From Apostichopus leukothele (lineage: Eukaryota > Echinodermata > Holothuroidea > Aspidochirotida > Stichopodidae), in assembly GCA_010014835.2 (NCBI GenBank), contig JAAAKB020097776.1, forward strand, positions 1 to 21,877: 21,877 nt of DNA, written 5' to 3'. Numbering within the stretch: the first letter of the stretch is position 1; each line of letters starts with the position of its first letter. Shown here in pieces: positions 18,288 to 21,877 of the stretch. The notes beneath the pieces were generated by a model. The model was not told the DNA's origin. It did not search any database and saw only the letters and a program-made list of their open reading frames with translations. The position numbers and the translations under genes were made by a program.

Positions 18288-18969
18288 CTTCATACTCATA
18301 CTATAATTCATATATACTACATATTCATACTAGACTCCATGCTCATACTAGACTTCATACTCATACTATACTTCATATTCATACTAGACTTCATATATAC
18401 TTCAAACTATACTTGATACTCATACTTTACTTCATATATACTTCATATTCATACTACACTTCATGCTCATAGTAGACTTCATATGCATACTAGACTTCAT
18501 ATTCAAACTATACTTCATACTATACTTCATACTATACTTCATACTATACTTCATGCTCATACTATACTACAGACTCATACTATACTTCATATTATACTTC
18601 ATATTCATACTAGACATGCTCATACTATACTTCATACTATACTTCATATTCATACTAGACTTCATGCTCATACTATATACTTCACTCATACTTTACTTCA
18701 TATATACTTCATATTCATACAACACTTCATGCTCATACTAGACTTCATACTAGACTTCATACTACACTTCATACTATACTACATACTCATACTATACTTC
18801 ATAGTCATACTATACTTCCTACTATACTACATACTCATACTATACTTCATGCTCATACTACAGTCATACTTCATAGTCATACTAGACTTCATGCTATACC
18901 TCATACTATACTTCATATTCATACTAGACTTCATGCTCATACTATACTTCATACTCATACTATACTTCA
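18288..18969 (+). repeat. G-poor satellite of ACTATACTTCAT / CATACTCATA units
   Basis: About 680 bases built from short words (TTCATACTAT, ACTTCATATTCATA, CTAGACTTCATGCTCAT) arranged in loose 10-12 bp steps with higher-order blocks of about 40 bp. The + strand is almost without G except in AGAC and ATGC. It separates the 3' ends of the two convergent genes. Two overlapping long open frames here (reading HTILHTILH and FILYFILYF) come from repeat composition and are not genes. Confidence 0.95.
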
Positions 18970-20253
18970 ACTATAAACTTAGTCTAGCTACATCTGTATT
19001 TGAAGCCTATCACCCATTTGCATGGTTCCTTCTCACAATGCTACTTCTTAAGCAAATGACGTTTTCGCCTCTATCTATTCTGGAAAAGGAATACAAAGAC
19101 ACACAGCACTGCATTAGAATAGTGTAGTACCATCCTAAAAGTATGACACTACTATTACAGATCTAGTACATCTAACAGTATTCACATAATTAAATATTAC
19201 AGCCGAGTCCATGCATACAAAGAAGAGGGAGAAAAAAATGAAATTTCTCTGCACTTGTCCTAAAGAATGGTAAATTCTGTCTGAATGCAGCACCATGTGA
19301 AAGAAAATGTTAGCACACTAATGATAATCATACACATTTTGCTTAACATCAAGTATTCTTAAATTTTCAATTCTACCACACCAACTATTGCATTATTTTG
19401 TGTCTTGTTGCTACCCACCCACCTGGACCCACTTAACCCTGCTTTTGATCTTGAAAAAGAATAATAATACCATCCCTATAATTATCACATTTCCTGGATA
19501 AGGTAGGACTATTAATCCTTCCTCCTTCAAATGGTCTTCATGATCATTAATCAGTCAATATTGCGTCAAAATCGAAGGAATATAAAGTGCCTTCCTTAGG
19601 TTGAAACAGATATTTCCATTAAAAGTGAAACTGTAAATTACTGTAAATTTACAAGCAAACTTACAAGGATAAACGTGTCAGTGCTTGGTAGAAACTTCAG
19701 AGAACTGATTTATGACACTTGTTACCACCATAATCCATATCATAGAAAGAATGGGACCTGAATTTAATATTAACCGCAATTGCATTTAATATACATTCAT
19801 TCTACCTTTTACAATATTCCAAAGCCAATACACAGCATGTTGCTTTTGATCTGTAAACAGTAACTTGGTACATAATTGTGCACATTTAAATTAAAAACTG
19901 ATACAAAGCATTCAAACAAATAACACTTTAATTCTAGTGATTTACCTACTTCTAGACATGATCGGAGAAGAAGAAAAAAAAATAAAAAAAATACCTAACT
20001 ATTTAGCAGAGTCGCCGCTGTTGTAATACAACAATTATTTTTTTGGTAATTCAAAGTAAACATTCCCAAAATATGACTTTGTAGACCCAGCTGCTAAACA
20101 CCAAGCTAAGCAAACTTGTATAACGTCATTCCGCAACAGTAATAAACATTATAACCTATACGGCAGCCTATACAACATTCAATTATCTAATACCACACAG
20201 CCCTGTGCTGCTGATAAGATGAATAAATAATTTATCTTAACTGACACGACACA
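18970..20253. other. AT-rich intergenic region, no gene seen
   Basis: Both strands were read for exons with matching splice sites and none was found. The stretch has scattered A-runs (for example 19974-19992). It lies downstream of both convergent genes and may include part of the - strand gene's 3' UTR if the signal at 20254 is not used. Confidence 0.5.
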
Positions 20254-20259
20254 TTTATT
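20254..20259 (-). terminator. AATAAA signal of the convergent - strand gene
   Basis: TTTATT on the + strand, hence AATAAA on the - strand, 35 bases after the TAA stop at 20294-20296. This implies a very short 3' UTR if used. Confidence 0.45.
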
Positions 20260-20293
20260 TGGCCCCTCTTCTGTCGAGAAAAGGTGTGCCAGT

Positions 20294-20428
20294 TTATGGA
20301 GAGGTGGGCCCGAGGTTTATGTGGACCTCGTGCTCCAGCCAGATGGCCTCGGGGGACGACTCTTCATCGGGAGGACTCCGTAGTGATGGACTGTTGTTAT
20401 GGTACTTGTGTTTCAATTTAAAACAAAC
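20294..20428 (-). CDS. Last coding exon of an unrecognised - strand gene
   Basis: 135 nt, 45 codons including stop, phase 0. On the - strand the acceptor is CTCTTTATTTACAG at 20429-20442. The peptide is VCFKLKHKYHNNSPSLRSPP, then DEESSPEAIWLEHEVHINLG and PTSP, then TAA. It looks like a final beta strand followed by an acidic, Ser/Pro-rich tail. It joins the exon at 20902-20980 in frame (ADVV then VCFKLK makes a continuous hydrophobic strand). GC content and codon choice stand out from the flanks. I do not recognise the family. Confidence 0.65.
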   Translation of the reverse strand, partial: VCFKLKHKYHNNSPSLRSPPDEESSPEAIWLEHEVHINLGPTSP

Positions 20429-20901
20429 CTGTAAATAAAGAGAGCAAACTAAATGTATCGGAAATATGAAAGTACACTCTCCTCACACCCTACAAAAATC
20501 ATGGAACATCTCCATGTCACATTTGAATTGTTCACAAGATTTGTCAGTCTAGATGGGGGCCATGGAGGAAGGGGGTGGAGGAGGGAGTTATGCCTACAAT
20601 ACGCAGAATAAGCAAAATGGCCAAGTTCTTCAGATGGGGGATCCTCAAAGGAGGTCGAGGTTGCATCAATGGCTAGGTAAGTGATTATTTCCATACAGAT
20701 ATTTACTACCACTAAAGGTATTCTATAAGCTAAAAGATAGGAAGGGTTTACTTCCCAAGTTTTTCAAACTTTGACCAATCATACTGCAGTTAGACAGGCT
20801 CGTTTCTGACTTCTTTTTAATAGTTTTGCCCAACTTCTTCCATGAACAAGCAAGTGGCGACCAATTTTCTGTTCCCTATCACCTGATTTCAATCGACTCA
20901 C

Positions 20902-20980
20902 CACTACATCTGCCTCTGATGTCTGCGGTGTGACCTTGAAGAGGACGCCAAGTTTATGTCCACTCCTGAACTGGATAAAC
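20902..20980 (-). CDS. Penultimate coding exon of the unrecognised - strand gene
   Basis: 79 nt: one base completing a split codon, then 26 codons, ending in phase 0. On the - strand the acceptor is TTTTTTTTTCCCTTTGAAG and the donor GTG/GTGAGT, both strong. The peptide is FIQFRSGHKLGVLFKVTPQT followed by SEADVV, an alternating pattern typical of beta strands. The other two frames are closed. The next exon (20294-20428) continues in the right phase. The intron between them (20429-20901) shows no repeats. Confidence 0.65.
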
Positions 20981-21557
20981 CTTCAAAGGGAAAAAAAAAG
21001 CAGGAAAATATATAATGATCGATAATTAACATGATAAACGCTTTTTGTAGATGTATTAAAAAAAAAGGGCAAAAACATTGTACTAAGCTGTCTGATAATT
21101 TTCATAGAATCACATGTGGAGTATCATAACTCCGTTGGTACAAACACAGTACTTCAACAGACCTCACATACCTTGGAAAATGTACAGAGAAGATTTAGTC
21201 AAAGAGTTAAGTTTCTGGTTCCTGTTCGTCGTTGGGCTTGACTTTGCATTTGAATACCTATTGCTTAGGGTAGAAGTGACGTTCACAAACAAGCTCCGTC
21301 ATGAGGCCCTTCTATTGCTGCAGGTGACTACATCATCGCTAATCTCATTGTCCTTATCTGCAGGTGTTATTACTCATTTGAGTAACTGGAATCAAGAATC
21401 ATTTTACCGTCATCCACGATACTTATAATAACATCCTATTCTTTGTTTCATCGATATCACAGAAGATATGTTAAATCTTGACAAAGACACTTAGCCTAGA
21501 CCTACCTAACTTCACAGGCAGGTGTACCTTGCCTATGCTGTGTTTACACAAACTTAC

Positions 21558-21592
21558 ACTGTTATTGTGATCAAGTGTTGTAACTGTACCAC
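21558..21592 (-). CDS. Tentative further upstream exon of the - strand gene
   Basis: 35 nt between the acceptor CTTCTCCTCATCCAG and the donor ACAGT/GTAAGT on the - strand. It encodes VVQLQHLITIT and leaves GT, which with the first base of the exon at 20980 makes Val, so the phases fit and the strand continues as ITITVFIQFRSG. The frame stays open upstream to about 21712, so the true start of this exon may lie further right. The assignment is by splice-site and phase fit only. Confidence 0.35.
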
Positions 21593-21877
21593 CTGGATGA
21601 GGAGAAGACTGCCTCGTAGATCATTGTGGTAGCAATTTGTGTTTAATCGTGTGGGGAGTGGTATAAATTTATCAAACACAACTAGAATAGTATAGGTATA
21701 GAGCTTTTTTCCCTACAACTATGTATTGATACTGAAATGGATATAAATTAATATGAATGAGGAGGAGAGAGAACTGTTAATGCTAATGATATGAGGACAA
21801 GTCAACTTAATTTAAGTGATTAAGCCACAAGGCAACATATATATATATATATATGTATATATACAACAGTCAAATAC
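21593..21877. other. Right edge of window, AT-rich, with (AT)n
   Basis: Mostly AT-rich sequence with a TATATA microsatellite at about 21837-21862. On the - strand a frame continuous with the tentative exon stays open to about 21712. No other exon is supported. Confidence 0.5.

Noticed and set aside
18463-19127. Long + strand open frames over the satellite, the longest 214 codons
   Set aside because: The HTILHTILH and FILYFILYF peptides are direct translations of the ATAC/TTCAT repeat, which lacks stop words in those frames. There is no gene-like composition.
21114-21428. 104-codon + strand open frame with a hydrophobic FWFLFVVGLDFAFEYLLL stretch
   Set aside because: It has no recognisable family and no supporting neighbour exons, and it lies within the - strand gene region. 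Hydrophobicity alone is common in AT-rich chance frames. A - strand frame in the same place (LFVNVTSTLSNRYSN) has a good donor, but its phase does not fit the next exon.
1-21877. Mobile elements, retroviral remnants, tRNA, rRNA or CRISPR
   Set aside because: No transposase or reverse transcriptase motifs, terminal repeats, cloverleaf-like genes or spaced direct repeats of CRISPR type were seen on either strand. A repeat library search would be needed to exclude short SINE fragments.

Overview
The window is eukaryotic. Nearly all of its recognisable coding capacity is the C-terminal 60% or so of one intron-rich gene, the nuclear pore membrane glycoprotein gp210 (NUP210), read on the + strand as 21 exons from 598 to a stop at 15606-15608. 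The exons join in a single open frame of 1132 residues with consistent intron phases and GT-AG borders. Compared from memory, the peptide follows vertebrate gp210 to the end: lumenal beta-sandwich repeats, a Big-2-like domain, one transmembrane helix and a short nucleocytoplasmic tail. The AT-rich introns of about 270-960 bp, the divergence from vertebrate gp210 and the many intronic minisatellites suggest an invertebrate, probably a marine deuterostome such as an echinoderm. That placement is inference.

Layout. 1-597 is upstream intron with no convincing exon. 598-15608 is the gp210 3' half; its introns carry at least four distinct tandem arrays (58, 43, 15 and 56 bp units), a pyrimidine-rich minisatellite just before the transmembrane exon, and a 61 bp duplication that copied a 3' splice site. 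15609 to about 18150 is the probable 3' UTR, with AATAAA signals near 15.97, 16.24 and 18.13 kb and a G11AG9 run. 18288-18969 is a G-poor, ATAC/TTCAT-type satellite. 18970-20250 is AT-rich with no gene seen.

From about 21.6 kb down to 20294 lies the 3' end of a second, convergent gene on the - strand. Two coding exons (20902-20980 and 20294-20428) join in frame and end at a stop 35 bases before an AATAAA. A further upstream exon near 21558-21592 is possible. I do not recognise the protein.

I saw no CRISPR, prokaryotic operon, rRNA, tRNA, transposon or retroviral element. Nothing here amounts to a new biological system. The points worth checking are splicing questions in gp210: a 42-base possible cassette exon at 11819-11860, the duplicated acceptor at 6752/6813, a poly-C cryptic acceptor at 11559, and the frame-neutral transmembrane exon 19 next to a pyrimidine minisatellite. 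The other is the identity of the convergent - strand gene.
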